DNA of 64,000 bases, from positions 124,001-188,000 of the forward strand of contig NZ_CP007028.1 of NCBI RefSeq assembly GCF_000512735.1, given 5' to 3'. Below, in pieces: positions 1 to 9,809 of the stretch. The first letter of the stretch is position 1. Each line of letters begins with the position of its first letter. The position numbers and the translations under genes were made by a program. This DNA comes from Thermocrinis ruber (GTDB lineage: Bacteria > Aquificota > Aquificia > Aquificales > Aquificaceae). The notes beneath the pieces are model-generated. The model was not told where the DNA came from. It saw only the letters and a list, made by a program, of their open reading frames with translations, and did no database searches.

Positions 1-894
1 CTAAACCCTACAGGTTCCTTTAAGGACAGGGGCATGACCTTGGCTATTTCCAAGGCGGTGGAGGCAGGAAAGAAGGCAGTTATTTGCGCATCTACGGGGA
101 ACACTTCCGCTTCTGCCGCTGCGTACGCTGCAAAGGCTGGTCTTAAGGCTTATGTGCTTTTGCCGAAGGGTGCGGTAGCGTTGGGAAAGCTCTCCCAGGC
201 GGTGATCTATGGAGCACAGGTGATTGCCATTCAGGGTACCTTTGACGACGCTTTGGAGATTGTCCGGAAGCTTGGGGAGATTTTGCCGGTGGAGGTGGTA
301 AATTCTGTAAATCCCTACCGTATTGAGGGACAAAAGACGGGAGCCTTTGAGGTCTGCGATGCCCTTGGCTTTACACCCGATTATCACTTTATACCCGTTG
401 GCAACGCGGGCAACATCACCGCCTACTGGAAGGGCTACAAGGAGTATTACCAAAGGGGAAAAATTGAAAAACTGCCCAAGATGATGGGATGGCAAGCGGA
501 GGGTGCTGCGCCCATAGTGAAGGGCTACCCAATAAAAAACCCACAAACCATAGCCACCGCCATAAAGATCGGAAATCCCTACAGCTGGCAATCCGCCCTG
601 CAAGCTGCAAGGGAATCGGGAGGGCTCATTGATGCGGTTAGCGACGACGAAATACTCTACGCCTACAAGTTGGTGGCTTCAAAGGAGGGGATCTTCTGCG
701 AGCCTGCCTCCGCCGCATCGGTGGCGGGGTTAATAAAGCTCTGCAGGGAAGGGTTCTTTAAAGGGGGTGAGGTGGTGGTATGCACCCTGACGGGCAATGG
801 ACTAAAGGACCCAGACACCGCCATGAAGGTATGCCAACAGCCCATAAGCTTACCACCGGTTTTGGAGGAGGTGTTAAAGCTCATAGAAATCTAA
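1..894 (+). CDS. thrC: Threonine synthase (5' end outside window)
   Basis: PLP enzyme that converts O-phospho-L-homoserine to L-threonine in the cytosol. The frame is open from base 1, so the N-terminus lies upstream; 297 residues are visible. The first residues contain the family signature [10 protein letters not shown], whose lysine (codon 8 here) binds [15 protein letters not shown] follows, then the glycine-rich phosphate-binding [13 protein letters not shown], then LTGNGLKDP near the C-terminus. The length fits the short fold-type II form (about 350 residues) with some 50-60 residues missing. It ends only 33 bp before the RND gene, whose promoter and operator lie in that gap. Confidence 0.93.
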   Translation, partial: LNPTGSFKDRGMTLAISKAVEAGKKAVICASTGNTSASAAAYAAKAGLKAYVLLPKGAVALGKLSQAVIYGAQVIAIQGTFDDALEIVRKLGEILPVEVVNSVNPYRIEGQKTGAFEVCDALGFTPDYHFIPVGNAGNITAYWKGYKEYYQRGKIEKLPKMMGWQAEGAAPIVKGYPIKNPQTIATAIKIGNPYSWQSALQAARESGGLIDAVSDDEILYAYKLVASKEGIFCEPASAASVAGLIKLCREGFFKGGEVVVCTLTGNGLKDPDTAMKVCQQPISLPPVLEEVLKLIEI

Positions 895-898
895 TATA

Positions 899-921
899 CC
901 GACTGGTCGGTTGGTTATAAT
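899..921 (+). promoter_or_regulatory. TetR-type operator and -10 box of RND gene
   Basis: Bases 899-912 read ACCGACTGGTCGGT, a perfect 6-bp inverted repeat with a 2-bp centre, the form typical of TetR-family operators. TATAAT follows at 916-921, and the ATG is at 928, six bases later, with no Shine-Dalgarno sequence. The operator occupies the -35/-10 spacer, where a bound repressor would block RNA polymerase. No tetR gene is in the window. Palindrome and -10 are seen; the regulator family is inferred. Confidence 0.6.
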
Positions 922-927
922 AGCCCT

Positions 928-3900
928 ATGTATAAATTTTTCATAACTAGACCCGTCACCTCCTGGATGTTTATGATCTCCTTTATCCTCTTGGGTCTTT
1001 ATTCACTGCGAAACATTCCCATAGACAGATTGCCCGATGTGGATTTTCCTACTGTTTCAATAGTAACCACCTACCCGGGGGCAGACCCAAGCGTGGTGGA
1101 TGTGAACGTAACGAGGGTAATAGAGGACCAAATATCCACCATAAGCGGTATAGAAGCCATAACTTCTCAGAGTTTTTCCGGTATATCTCGGATCATCATT
1201 ACCTTCTCCCTTGAGAAGGATATAGACGTGGCAGCGCAGGAGGTTAGGGATGCGGTTCAAAGGGCTATGAGAAGGCTCCCGGAGGGTGTGGACCCGCCCG
1301 TGGTCAGAAAGGTGGATACATCCTTGGCGCCAATATTAGCCATTCTACTTCACTCAAAAACTGCAGACTATCAGACCTTAGCCTACTGGGCGGACAAGGT
1401 CATAAAAAGGGATTTTGAACGGATAGATGGCGTAGGGCAGGTGGATTTGGGGGGCTTTAGGGACAATGTAATGTGGGTTAGGATAGACCCACAGAAACTA
1501 TACTCAAGGAATCTCTCCATCCAGGATGTAATAGAAGCTATCGCCAAAAACCATCTGGACGCACCCGCGGGCGCCATCTACGGCAAAGAGAGAGAATACA
1601 TAATAAGGCTTTACGGCAAGGCAAAGGATGCAAAGGAGCTTGAAGAAATCGCCATCACTCCAAACCTGAAACTCAGGGATGTGGGCTATGCGGAGTTCGG
1701 AGAGGATGAAAAGAGAGGAATGGCAAGGTTCATGGGAGAGCAGGCGGTTGCCCTCATCATATACAAGCAGTCAAAAACCAACACGGTGGCGACCGCAGAA
1801 AAGGTTAAGCAAAGAATGGAGTATTGGAACAGGCAACTTCCCCCCGGCATGCGTATGGACATTACCTTTGACTCAAGCGTTTTCGTCAAGGACAGCGTCA
1901 AGGCAGCCATAGAGGAGATCATCATAGGAAGCCTTTTAACTGCGGTGGTAGTCTATTTCTTCCTCGGAAGCTTAAGGCTAACCCTCGTGCCCATATTTGC
2001 CATACCAATAACCCTTTTGGGAACGGTCTTTTTCCTGTACCAAACGGGGCAGTCTTTGAACACCTTTACGTTGCTTGCCCTTGCGGTGGCTGTGGGTATA
2101 GTCATAGACGACGCCATAGTGGTGTTAGAGAGCATATACAGAAGGAGAAAGGAAGAAGGGCTATCGCCCATGGAGTCCGCAATAAAAGGGACCCGTGTGG
2201 TGGTGTTTGCCCTCCTTGCATCCACCGCCTCTTTGGTGATCGTGTTCATTCCTATAGTGTTCCTGAAGGGAGTGGTGGGCAAACTCTTTGGGAGCTTTGC
2301 TTTAACCTTGATCGTAGCCATAGCCCTCTCCTACTTGGTGGCCATAAGCTTTACGCCTATGGCTGTTGCCCGTCTGGTGGACAAGGTAGGAGAAGAAAAC
2401 CCATTTACGAGGGCTTACGCCCGCTTTGAGGCTTTCTTTGACAAGCTTTTGAGGTGGTCCTTGGAGCACAAGTTGGTGGTGGTGGGTCTTTCTCTTGTAA
2501 GCGTGTTAGTTGGTTTTCAGTTTTTGAGAATGGTAAAAAAGGAGTTCTTTCCTCTTGTGGATGAGGGGAGGTTTTTGGTAAGGTTTGAAACGCCCGTAGG
2601 TTCCTCCTTTGAATATACGGAGCAAAAAACCAGGGAGGTAGAGGAAGTTATCAGGAAAAATCATTATGTGGATCGTTTTGGCTTGGCTATGGGACAGGGT
2701 GTAGCTGGCAGGCCCACCCTCAATGGTGGTTTAGCCTTTGTCTATCTAGTGGATAGGAGTAAAAGACCCCACCAGAGGGAAGTGATGGAGATGATGAGGA
2801 GGGAGCTGGCAAAGATAAGGGACATCAGGGTAAGTGTGGAGTCTGCGGGCATTATAGGTCCTGCGGGCGGTAGGCAGGTGGACCTGCAGTATGTAATAAA
2901 GGGTCCGGACATAGAGGAACTTCAAAGGATCTCGGAAAGATTAATAGCAGAATTCAGAGGAAGGCAAGGCTACAGGGACGTAGACACGGACCTGAGACTA
3001 AACGAACCTCAAGTGCATGTGAAGGTAAAGAGGGAAAAACTGGCAGACCTTGGGCTGAGCGTGGAGCAGATTTCCAACACCCTTAATGTCCTCTTCGGTA
3101 AATTCCAGCTGGGTACCTACGAGCTGGGTTCTGAGAGTTACAAACTTTACGTAAAGGCGGTCCCCGAGTTTGTTCAAAACATAGAAAACCTAAAAAAGGT
3201 CTATTTGAAGAACTTCAGAGGTGAGCTGGTGCCCTTAACGGAGGTGGTGGAGATACAAGAAACCACCGGCTATCAGGTGCTAAACAGATACAACAGGCAG
3301 TATTCTTTTTCCTTCTTTGCCAACCTTTCTGGCGAAAAGTCTTTGGCGGATGCGGTGGCGGAGCTTGAAGGATGGCTCAGGGCTAACCTTCCTCCCGGTT
3401 ATACCTTTGAGGCAACCGGTCAGGCAAAGGAGTTTGCCCGTTCCTTCCAAGGGCTAGGCTTTGCCCTCATCTTTGCTCTGGTGGGCGTTTATATGGTTTT
3501 GGCATCCCTCTTTGAGAGCTACAGGCATCCCTTTACGGTGCTCGTGATGGTGCCCTTGGCGGTTATGGGTGCCTTTGGTCTCTTGATACTTACAAATACC
3601 TCTTTGAGCGTTCCCTCCTACTTTGGCGTGATACTGTTGGTTGGGATCATAGTCAGGGACGCGGTGCTGTTCATTGAGAGAATAATCCAGCTTAGGAAGG
3701 AAGGACTCCAAACAAGGGAAGCCATCCTTCAGGCAAGAAGGGAAAGGCTAAGACCCATTCTGATGACCACCGTAACCATAGTTTCCGCACTGTTGCCCGT
3801 AGCCCTGGGGCTTACCGCCGGTGCAGAGTTAAGAAAGCCCTTAGCTTTGGTGGTTATAGGTGGTATCTTTACCGGTCTTCCACTCAGCTTGTTCCTACTG

Positions 3901-3957
3901 CCCGTTCTTTACGAGACCTTTGACAGAATTAAGCTAAGAAAGAAAGAAAACCTTTAG
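928..3957 (+). CDS. RND-family efflux transporter, HAE1/AcrB-like inner membrane pump
   Basis: Proton-driven exporter of the resistance-nodulation-division superfamily, 1009 residues, the usual size for a 12-TM pump. It begins MYKFFITRPVTSWM with the first TM at about 8-28. It has the duplicated plan: periplasmic loops, a TM block around 330-500 containing VGIVIDDAIVVLESI (TM4 acidic pair), a second porter region, and a second TM block around 850-1000 with VGIIVRDAVLFIERI. No adaptor or outer-membrane channel gene lies next to it, so partners must be encoded elsewhere. It overlaps the 3' end of convergent rnhC by 24 bp. Substrate unknown; the TetR-like operator suggests induction by a small molecule. 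Confidence 0.9.
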   Translation: MYKFFITRPVTSWMFMISFILLGLYSLRNIPIDRLPDVDFPTVSIVTTYPGADPSVVDVNVTRVIEDQISTISGIEAITSQSFSGISRIIITFSLEKDIDVAAQEVRDAVQRAMRRLPEGVDPPVVRKVDTSLAPILAILLHSKTADYQTLAYWADKVIKRDFERIDGVGQVDLGGFRDNVMWVRIDPQKLYSRNLSIQDVIEAIAKNHLDAPAGAIYGKEREYIIRLYGKAKDAKELEEIAITPNLKLRDVGYAEFGEDEKRGMARFMGEQAVALIIYKQSKTNTVATAEKVKQRMEYWNRQLPPGMRMDITFDSSVFVKDSVKAAIEEIIIGSLLTAVVVYFFLGSLRLTLVPIFAIPITLLGTVFFLYQTGQSLNTFTLLALAVAVGIVIDDAIVVLESIYRRRKEEGLSPMESAIKGTRVVVFALLASTASLVIVFIPIVFLKGVVGKLFGSFALTLIVAIALSYLVAISFTPMAVARLVDKVGEENPFTRAYARFEAFFDKLLRWSLEHKLVVVGLSLVSVLVGFQFLRMVKKEFFPLVDEGRFLVRFETPVGSSFEYTEQKTREVEEVIRKNHYVDRFGLAMGQGVAGRPTLNGGLAFVYLVDRSKRPHQREVMEMMRRELAKIRDIRVSVESAGIIGPAGGRQVDLQYVIKGPDIEELQRISERLIAEFRGRQGYRDVDTDLRLNEPQVHVKVKREKLADLGLSVEQISNTLNVLFGKFQLGTYELGSESYKLYVKAVPEFVQNIENLKKVYLKNFRGELVPLTEVVEIQETTGYQVLNRYNRQYSFSFFANLSGEKSLADAVAELEGWLRANLPPGYTFEATGQAKEFARSFQGLGFALIFALVGVYMVLASLFESYRHPFTVLVMVPLAVMGAFGLLILTNTSLSVPSYFGVILLVGIIVRDAVLFIERIIQLRKEGLQTREAILQARRERLRPILMTTVTIVSALLPVALGLTAGAELRKPLALVVIGGIFTGLPLSLFLLPVLYETFDRIKLRKKENL

Positions 3958-4692
3958 ATACCTTTCCTTATCCTTTATTTTTCTTGCAAGCTCCATTGCC
4001 TCTTTGCTTGCCCCCTTTGGTAGATTGTGTTTTTCCAGCCACCTTAAAAACTCAGCCCTTGCCTTCATGCTGGCACAGGCAACCTCCACCTTTTCCTCCG
4101 CTTTGTGTTCAAAGGATACCAAACTGCCAAAGGGACTTCGGTGGGAATAAGCATCCACCGTGATCTTGGCGGAGGGCTCCTTGGAAAGTATTTCTTTTAT
4201 CAGCTCCCTGTATGCCCAATCTAAAATCCTGTTTAGGTTTTTTCCCTCGCTGTGGAGGCGGTTTAGCTCCAGAGGTTCCAAAACCTTGCAGTAAAACTCT
4301 ACGTACCTTTCTAACATGGGAAGTTTTTTGAAAAGCTCTCCGTCTTGGATCTTTTTTGAATCCTTTGGTGCTAACTCAAGGACCTTGTGAAAGTTCTCCG
4401 GTCTAATTAGGGCACAGCAGACCACCAAGGGACCAAAAACATCCCCCTTGCCCGCCTCGTCGCAACCCACCAGAATACCCTCCGCTCGCACCAAAGCCAA
4501 AATCTCATCCTTCAAGCTTTCGGGATAATCCCCCTGAAGTAGCACACTGCCCGAAGGATAAAGGGTAATGTAAGCCTTGCCATCGGTAAAGCTGGCGTAG
4601 GCGTTTGGGACATCCCTTTTTTGAAAGCCCTTTTTGAGCAAAAGCTCCACCGCTTTTTGTAGATACTCTTTGGGAAGCTTTATAGAGGGCAT
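3934..4692 (-). CDS. rnhC: Ribonuclease HIII
   Basis: Removes RNA from RNA/DNA hybrids and single ribonucleotides from DNA. The protein has 252 residues. An N-terminal TBP-like substrate-binding part (about 1-70) precedes the catalytic core, which starts with GCDEAGKGDVFGP. D78-E79 are the first two acidic metal ligands, D111 lies in APKDSKK and D180 in ITVDAYSHR. The DEAGKGDVFGP form and the N-terminal domain favour HIII over HII. The start is ATG at 4692; a minus-strand TATAAT (4704-4699) sits six bases upstream, so the mRNA is probably leaderless. Confidence 0.88.
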   Translation of the reverse strand: MPSIKLPKEYLQKAVELLLKKGFQKRDVPNAYASFTDGKAYITLYPSGSVLLQGDYPESLKDEILALVRAEGILVGCDEAGKGDVFGPLVVCCALIRPENFHKVLELAPKDSKKIQDGELFKKLPMLERYVEFYCKVLEPLELNRLHSEGKNLNRILDWAYRELIKEILSKEPSAKITVDAYSHRSPFGSLVSFEHKAEEKVEVACASMKARAEFLRWLEKHNLPKGASKEAMELARKIKDKERYLKVFFLS

Positions 4693-4698
4693 TCAAAA

Positions 4699-4734
4699 AT
4701 TATAGCCACTTTCTAGCCTCGTGTGGATTAAAAT
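4699..4734. promoter_or_regulatory. Divergent promoters for rnhC and aldehyde dehydrogenase
   Basis: The 50-bp gap holds a minus-strand TATAAT (4704-4699), six bases before the rnhC ATG, and a plus-strand TAAAAT (4729-4734), eight bases before the dehydrogenase ATG at 4743. Neither start has a Shine-Dalgarno sequence. Both look like -10 boxes of leaderless transcripts; no clear TTGACA is visible for either. Confidence 0.5.
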
Positions 4735-4742
4735 TTAGCACT

Positions 4743-6179
4743 ATGATTGAGAAAAGGCTTATTTTGGGTGGAGAGTTTGTAAAAACAGATAACCTAGTGG
4801 AGATAAAGTATCCCTACACTCAGGAGACTGTTGCCAAGGTGTGCTTTGCTACGGAGGAGGAAGCCCTCAGGGCGGTGGAAATTGCCAAAGAGGGTGCAAA
4901 AGAGATGGCAAAGCTTACACCCTACGAAAGGTACAACTTGCTTATGAAAGCTGCCAAGCTCTTGGAGGAGAGGGCTGAAGAGTTTGCAAGGACCTTGGTC
5001 TTGGAAGTGGGAAAGACCATAAGAGAGGCAAGGACGGAAGTTCAGAGGGCTATCCAGACCCTCCTCTTTTCTGCGGAGGAAGCCAGAAGAATAGGTGGCG
5101 AGGTCATTCCCATAGATGCACATCCCAACGGAAGAGGAAAGTTTGGTTTTTATGTAAGGGAGCCGGTGGGCATAGTAAGTGCCATCACACCCTTTAACTT
5201 TCCGTTGAACCTTTCTATGCACAAGGTTGCTCCTGCCCTGGCGGCGGGTAATGCGGTTATCCTAAAGCCATCCGAGAGGACACCTTTGACCCCTCTGATG
5301 CTGGGAGAAATACTCCTTGAGGCGGGCTTTCCACCATCCGCCATTTCTGTGCTACCGGGCTTTGGAGAGGTAGGCAAGGTTATAACCACCCATCCGGATG
5401 TGAGGGTTGTTTCCTTTACGGGTAGCAGGAAGGTGGGTGAAATAATAGCCAGACAGTGCGGAATAAAAAAGCTTGTCCTTGAGCTTGGCTCCAACTCCGC
5501 CATAGTTTTGCACAAGGATGGAGACCTCCAAAAGGCTGTCCAGAAAACTGTCCTTGGTGGATACGCCATAGCGGGGCAAGTTTGCATCTCCGTTCAGAGG
5601 GTTTTTGTCCACGAAGACCTGTTTGAAGAGTTTCTGCAAAAGCTCTCCTCCGAGGTGGAAAAGCTCCGGGTGGGAGACCCTATGGACGAGAGGACCGATG
5701 TGGGTCCCATGATCTCTCCCGCTGAAGTGGAAAGAATTCAAAGCTGGATAGACGAGGCATTGCAGATGGGCTCAAAGCTCATAACTGGGGGTGTTGCTTG
5801 CGGTGATAAGGTTTCTAGTGTTCTGGCACCTACGGTGGTTAGCCTTGTTCCACCAAATGCCAAGCTTTTTAGAGAGGAAGCCTTTGCACCGGTGGTGGTA
5901 GTCAATCCTTACAGAGATGTGGAGGAAGCCATCAACTTGGTCAATGACTCCGACTACGGCTTACAGGTGGGTGTGTTTACTCAAAGTATAGACACCGCTT
6001 GGGCTTTTATAAAGGGCATAAAGGCGGGCGGAGTACTCATAAACGAGGGTCCCAACTTCCGGGCAGACCATATGCCCTACGGTGGCGTCAAGTTCTCGGG
6101 TGTAGGAAGGGAAGGTCCAAAGTACGCCATAGAGGACTATACGGAAATCAAGATGGTTATATTTAACCTCAATGGGTGA
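4743..6179 (+). CDS. NAD(P)-dependent aldehyde dehydrogenase
   Basis: Oxidises an aldehyde to the acid or an acyl derivative; 478 residues, normal for the ALDH superfamily. Active-site features are in order: N152 in TPFNFPLN, the cofactor-binding KPSERTP, the FTGSRKVG turn, general base E247 in LELGSNS, and nucleophile C281 in AGQVCISVQRV. The C-terminal part has EEAFAPVVVV and the PYGGVKFSGVGREG segment. The sequence resembles the GapN/lactaldehyde/succinate-semialdehyde branch, but the substrate cannot be read from motifs. It is head gene of a pair with ccdA, overlapping it by 8 bp. Confidence 0.88.
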   Translation: MIEKRLILGGEFVKTDNLVEIKYPYTQETVAKVCFATEEEALRAVEIAKEGAKEMAKLTPYERYNLLMKAAKLLEERAEEFARTLVLEVGKTIREARTEVQRAIQTLLFSAEEARRIGGEVIPIDAHPNGRGKFGFYVREPVGIVSAITPFNFPLNLSMHKVAPALAAGNAVILKPSERTPLTPLMLGEILLEAGFPPSAISVLPGFGEVGKVITTHPDVRVVSFTGSRKVGEIIARQCGIKKLVLELGSNSAIVLHKDGDLQKAVQKTVLGGYAIAGQVCISVQRVFVHEDLFEEFLQKLSSEVEKLRVGDPMDERTDVGPMISPAEVERIQSWIDEALQMGSKLITGGVACGDKVSSVLAPTVVSLVPPNAKLFREEAFAPVVVVNPYRDVEEAINLVNDSDYGLQVGVFTQSIDTAWAFIKGIKAGGVLINEGPNFRADHMPYGGVKFSGVGREGPKYAIEDYTEIKMVIFNLNG

Positions 6180-7005
6180 AGTTTCTTTATTTATAGCCTT
6201 TACTGCGGGCGTTTTGTCCTTTTTGTCTCCATGCGTTTTGCCTATTGTCCCGGGCTATCTTTCTTACCTTTCTGGTGTGGTAGGTGCGCAGGAACAACCC
6301 AAGGGCTTTAACTTCAAGGTATTTCTTGCTTCCATCCTCTTTGTTCTTGGTTTTTCCTTGGTCTTTACCCTCCTTGGGGCATCCGCCACCACTGTGGGGC
6401 AGTTTCTTAGAAGCTACCAGGACCTCATAGCCAAGGTGGGTGGCGGTGTGGTGGTTTTCTTTGGTCTTCACTTTGCGGGAGCCTTTTTGAGACCGAACTT
6501 TTTAAGGGAAATTCTTGGCTTTTCTGCCTTTTTAATAGCCCTTTACCTTTTTTCCGCCGTAAGCCAAAAACTGCTCTTTGACCTGCTTGGCATAGTACTG
6601 ATAGTTTTGTTTTTGTATGCCTTTGGTGTTCATGAAAAGCTATACGCCCAAAAAAGGCTTGAGGTAAAAGCCGGAGGTATTCCCATCTTTGGTGCCTTTT
6701 TAGTAGGCACTTTCTTTGCCTTTGGTTGGTCTCCCTGCATTGGACCAGTTCTTGGAAGCATTCTACTTTATGCATCCCAACAGGAGACTGCCACGCAGGG
6801 TGCCATGCTTTTGTTTTCTTACTCCATGGGCTTGGGTATTCCCTTTGTGGTGGCTGGAGGCTTACTCTCCTTGTTTTTGGGATTTGTGAGGAGCTTTGGA
6901 AGGTTCTTTGGTGTGGTAGAACTTGTAGGTGGCTTAGCCTTGATAATTCTGGGTGTGCTTTTGACCACTGGGTACCTTTCAATGCTTGCAAACCTCAGTT
7001 TTTAG
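6172..7005 (+). CDS. ccdA: CcdA/DsbD-type transmembrane thiol electron carrier
   Basis: Moves reducing equivalents from cytoplasmic thioredoxin across the membrane to periplasmic thiol proteins, often for cytochrome c maturation. The 277 residues are almost entirely hydrophobic, with six or more TM segments. The two redox cysteines are in FLSPCVLPIVPGYL (C21) and FGWSPCIGP (C189), the family's paired half-motifs. It is slightly longer than typical CcdA (about 220-240), with an extra hydrophobic section around 110-150. It overlaps the upstream dehydrogenase by 8 bp. The DsbC-like protein at 60.8 kb and the Sco protein at 25 kb are possible clients. Confidence 0.88.
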   Translation: MGEVSLFIAFTAGVLSFLSPCVLPIVPGYLSYLSGVVGAQEQPKGFNFKVFLASILFVLGFSLVFTLLGASATTVGQFLRSYQDLIAKVGGGVVVFFGLHFAGAFLRPNFLREILGFSAFLIALYLFSAVSQKLLFDLLGIVLIVLFLYAFGVHEKLYAQKRLEVKAGGIPIFGAFLVGTFFAFGWSPCIGPVLGSILLYASQQETATQGAMLLFSYSMGLGIPFVVAGGLLSLFLGFVRSFGRFFGVVELVGGLALIILGVLLTTGYLSMLANLSF

Positions 7006-7009
7006 ATGC

Positions 7010-7015
7010 TAAAAT
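7010..7015 (+). promoter_or_regulatory. -10 box upstream of leuB
   Basis: TAAAAT ends seven bases before the leuB ATG (7023). The 17-bp gap after ccdA contains no Shine-Dalgarno sequence, so a start of transcription at or next to the ATG is likely. Inferred from pattern only. Confidence 0.4.
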
Positions 7016-7022
7016 TCTTTAA

Positions 7023-8114
7023 ATGGCAGTCTACAAGATAGCAGTTTTAAAGGGAGATGGAATAGGTCCAGAGATCGTAAATTCAGCCCTTAGGGTTCTG
7101 AAAAGGTTGGGAGAGCTCTCCGGTGTTAGCTTTGAGTTTGAGGAGGGCTTGATCGGTGGCATAGCCATAGACCAAAAGGGCGAGCCATTACCTCAGGAGA
7201 CCTTGGAACTTTGCCTAAAGGCAGACGCAGTCCTTTTGGGTGCGGTGGGTGGACCCAAGTGGGATAACCTGCCCACATCCAAAAGACCCGAGAAGGGACT
7301 TTTGCAAATAAGGAAGGCTTTGGACCTCTATGCAAACCTCAGACCAGCCAAGGTTTATGAACCGCTCATCTCCGCATCACCGTTGAAAGAGGAAGTAGCC
7401 AGAGGCACAGACTTCATAGTAATAAGGGAACTAACGGGGGATGTGTATTACGGAGAGCCAAGGGGCATCTTTATTGAGAACGGAAAGAGGGTGGGAATAA
7501 ACACCATGAAATATACAGAGGACGAAATAAGAAGGGTGGTTAAAAAGGCTTTTGAGGTTGCCCTCAAGAGGAGGAAAAAACTAACCAGCGTGGATAAATC
7601 CAATGTGCTTGAGGTTAGCGGTCTCTGGAGGGACATTGTAGAGGAGGAGAAAAAGAACTACCCGGACGTAGAGGTGGAACACCTTTACGTGGATAACTGT
7701 GCCATGCAGATCGTCAGAAGACCATCCTCCTTTGACGTGATCGTTACGGGCAATATCTTTGGAGACATCCTCTCCGACGAGGCGGCAGTTATAACGGGCA
7801 GTTTGGGTATGCTACCTTCCGCAAGCCTTGGGGAAAAATACGCCCTTTATGAGCCAGTGCACGGCTCCGCTCCAGACATTGCAGGCAAAGGCATAGCCAA
7901 CCCAATAGCAACCATCCTCTCCACCGCCATGATGCTGAGATATTCTTTTAACTTGGAAAGGCTGGCGAGTGCCATAGAGAGGGCAGTGGAACTTACCCTA
8001 CAGAAGGGCTACCGAACTCCCGACATATACTCAGAGGGTTGCATAAAGGTGGGAACTGAGCAGATGACAGATGCTATAATAAACTCACTGGAGGAGATAT
8101 GGGAAGGCTTATAG
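7023..8114 (+). CDS. leuB: 3-isopropylmalate dehydrogenase
   Basis: Catalyses NAD-dependent oxidative decarboxylation of 3-isopropylmalate in leucine biosynthesis. The protein has 363 residues, standard length. Visible motifs are GDGIGPEIV at the N-terminus, [26 protein letters not shown] (substrate arginines), [15 protein letters not shown], the metal-binding [12 protein letters not shown] and [20 protein letters not shown]. The L.QIRK segment separates it from isocitrate dehydrogenase. No other leu genes are near. The 3' end overlaps the next gene by 16 bp. Confidence 0.96.
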   Translation: MAVYKIAVLKGDGIGPEIVNSALRVLKRLGELSGVSFEFEEGLIGGIAIDQKGEPLPQETLELCLKADAVLLGAVGGPKWDNLPTSKRPEKGLLQIRKALDLYANLRPAKVYEPLISASPLKEEVARGTDFIVIRELTGDVYYGEPRGIFIENGKRVGINTMKYTEDEIRRVVKKAFEVALKRRKKLTSVDKSNVLEVSGLWRDIVEEEKKNYPDVEVEHLYVDNCAMQIVRRPSSFDVIVTGNIFGDILSDEAAVITGSLGMLPSASLGEKYALYEPVHGSAPDIAGKGIANPIATILSTAMMLRYSFNLERLASAIERAVELTLQKGYRTPDIYSEGCIKVGTEQMTDAIINSLEEIWEGL

Positions 8115-9589
8115 TTCTTTTTATGCTCTTTTCCGCCATTGCCCTCTCCCAAGACTTAAAGGAAAGTTTAAAAGCCTTCTTTGGAAGGGAAGGCTATGTG
8201 CTAAAGGTAGAGGGAAACAAGATTTTGGTGGATGTAAAGGACCTAAAAAAGGGAGAGGAGCTCGTGCTTTTTAGGGAGGGCAAGGAGATTATCCACCCAG
8301 TAACCAAGCAATCTTTAGGTAAAGAGTTAGAGAAGGTTGGAAGGGCAGTGGTGGAGGAAGTGGGACAGAACTTTTCGGTGGCAAGGCTGGTAGAGGGTAA
8401 GGACGTCAAGGTTGGAGACAGGGCAAGGGTAGATATAAAGAGCGTATGCTTTGAAGGTTCCGAGGAGGGCTTCTTTTTGGTTAGCTCAGCCTTTCCCAAG
8501 GTGGAAAAGGGGAAAAACTGCCAATATGTGATAAAAGAGTTTGAAAGGGGCTACGGCGTTGAGTTTAACGGTTCTGCAGTAGCCTTCTTTGAAAAACAGA
8601 CCTTTAGTATGCCAAGAGCAAGCTTAGAAGACCTTAACTTGCTGGTTAGAGGTAAGTTTGTTAAGCAATTTTCAGGACTGCCCATCTCTGCGGATGTGGG
8701 AGATGTTTTTGGGGATGGAAGGGAATATTTGGTGGTTCTTTACTCCAACAGGGTAGAGGTCTATGAAATTTTAACCAGGGACATACTTTTAAAGGCTTCC
8801 TATCCTCTGCCCGCCGGTGTGGCGGTGTCTCTCACGACCGCAAAGGTGGGCGAGGAAAAGAGGGATTACATACTTGTAAGCATGATTTCTGGTGGCAAGG
8901 CAAGCTCGGTGATTTTAAAGGTGGTGGGTGGCGTCTTTGTGCCCGTGGTAAAGGACGTTCCCTATCTTTTTGGTGTCTTGGATAAGTCAAGACCAAAGGA
9001 GACCTTTTTGGGGCAGAGGTTTGAAACTGGCAAAGGTTTTGGCAACGTGGTAAGGCTCAGTTTGGAGGGAGATAAGCTAAGAGAGACGGGCGCCTTTTTA
9101 GCGCCACGGGGATTTCGTATTGATTCTGCCTTCTATTACAAAAACTATCTGGTTTTTGTGGATAGCTCTGGTAGGCTAAAAGTTTTTGAAGGGGATTCAG
9201 AGGTTTATTCTTCAGAGGTGGGCTTTGATGGTTCTTATGCCAGCGTAGAGTTGACAGTAGAAGGGAGGGGAAACTTCGTCTTTTATCCAAAGGCGGGCGT
9301 GGTAAGCGTGTTGAACTTTAACTTTGCCCTGGTGCCCAAAAACACTGCGGGGTCCATACTCAAGTTCCTCGACGTGCTTAAGTTCTCCCGTGGTGAGCTG
9401 GTGATGTTGGGAGAACAGAAGAAGAGTTTGATCTTTTCCAAAACGGTGAGGGGAAGTGAGTTTGTGGAGGCTATCCAATCGGTGGTAAGCACAAGGGACG
9501 GAAGGGTTTTTGTGATCACAGGAAGGGTTGGCACCATACCAGTTCAGAACAAAGGAGAGTTGTACGAGCTTGAGTTCAGACTCCTTTGA
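8099..9589 (+). CDS. Exported protein with FlgT-C-like and FG-GAP-like segments
   Basis: Function not known. The 496-residue protein begins with a signal peptide ([18 protein letters not shown]). Residues about 35-105 ([20 protein letters not shown], then [17 protein letters not shown]) resemble the C-terminal domain of flagellar assembly protein FlgT. From about 195 on, short beta-rich units such as [17 protein letters not shown] resemble FG-GAP/VCBS propeller blades. The start ATG (8099) has GGAGGAG just upstream and lies inside leuB. It converges on the flagellar block, overlapping its last gene by 14 bp. A periplasmic or surface role, perhaps flagellar, is an inference. Confidence 0.6.
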   Translation: MGRLIVLFMLFSAIALSQDLKESLKAFFGREGYVLKVEGNKILVDVKDLKKGEELVLFREGKEIIHPVTKQSLGKELEKVGRAVVEEVGQNFSVARLVEGKDVKVGDRARVDIKSVCFEGSEEGFFLVSSAFPKVEKGKNCQYVIKEFERGYGVEFNGSAVAFFEKQTFSMPRASLEDLNLLVRGKFVKQFSGLPISADVGDVFGDGREYLVVLYSNRVEVYEILTRDILLKASYPLPAGVAVSLTTAKVGEEKRDYILVSMISGGKASSVILKVVGGVFVPVVKDVPYLFGVLDKSRPKETFLGQRFETGKGFGNVVRLSLEGDKLRETGAFLAPRGFRIDSAFYYKNYLVFVDSSGRLKVFEGDSEVYSSEVGFDGSYASVELTVEGRGNFVFYPKAGVVSVLNFNFALVPKNTAGSILKFLDVLKFSRGELVMLGEQKKSLIFSKTVRGSEFVEAIQSVVSTRDGRVFVITGRVGTIPVQNKGELYELEFRLL

Positions 9590-9809
9590 ACTTTCTAAGG
9601 TTTATAAGGCTCTGAGCCAAGGCGTTTTTGTAATCCTCTGCAAGGGCTATCAGATGCTCCACCAATCTTAGAATTTCCTCTAGTTCTTCCTTTTTTAGCC
9701 CTTCGAGGGAAAGTTCAGAGAATTCCTGCAATTTTTCAAGGGCTATGTCTATCTGCCTTTCCTTCAGGGCTAACTCACACTCCAGGAGCAACCTTTTGAG
9801 CTTTTCCAT
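9576..9809 (-). CDS. Small FliT/FlgN-like helical protein (putative flagellar chaperone)
   Basis: A 77-residue, wholly helical, Leu/Glu/Lys-rich protein with heptad-like spacing. It is the last gene of the flaG-fliD-fliS run and starts 35 bp inside fliS. FliT, the usual partner of FliD and often encoded after fliS, has similar size and composition, so a FliT-like chaperone role is suggested by position. The sequence alone has no decisive motif. Its 3' end overlaps the convergent exported-protein gene by 14 bp. Confidence 0.6.
   Translation of the reverse strand: MEKLKRLLLECELALKERQIDIALEKLQEFSELSLEGLKKEELEEILRLVEHLIALAEDYKNALAQSLINLRKFKGV

Noticed and set aside
1-603. Long open frame antisense to thrC
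   Set aside because: It covers the strongly conserved thrC sequence on the opposite strand and has no recognisable protein motifs; a shadow frame.
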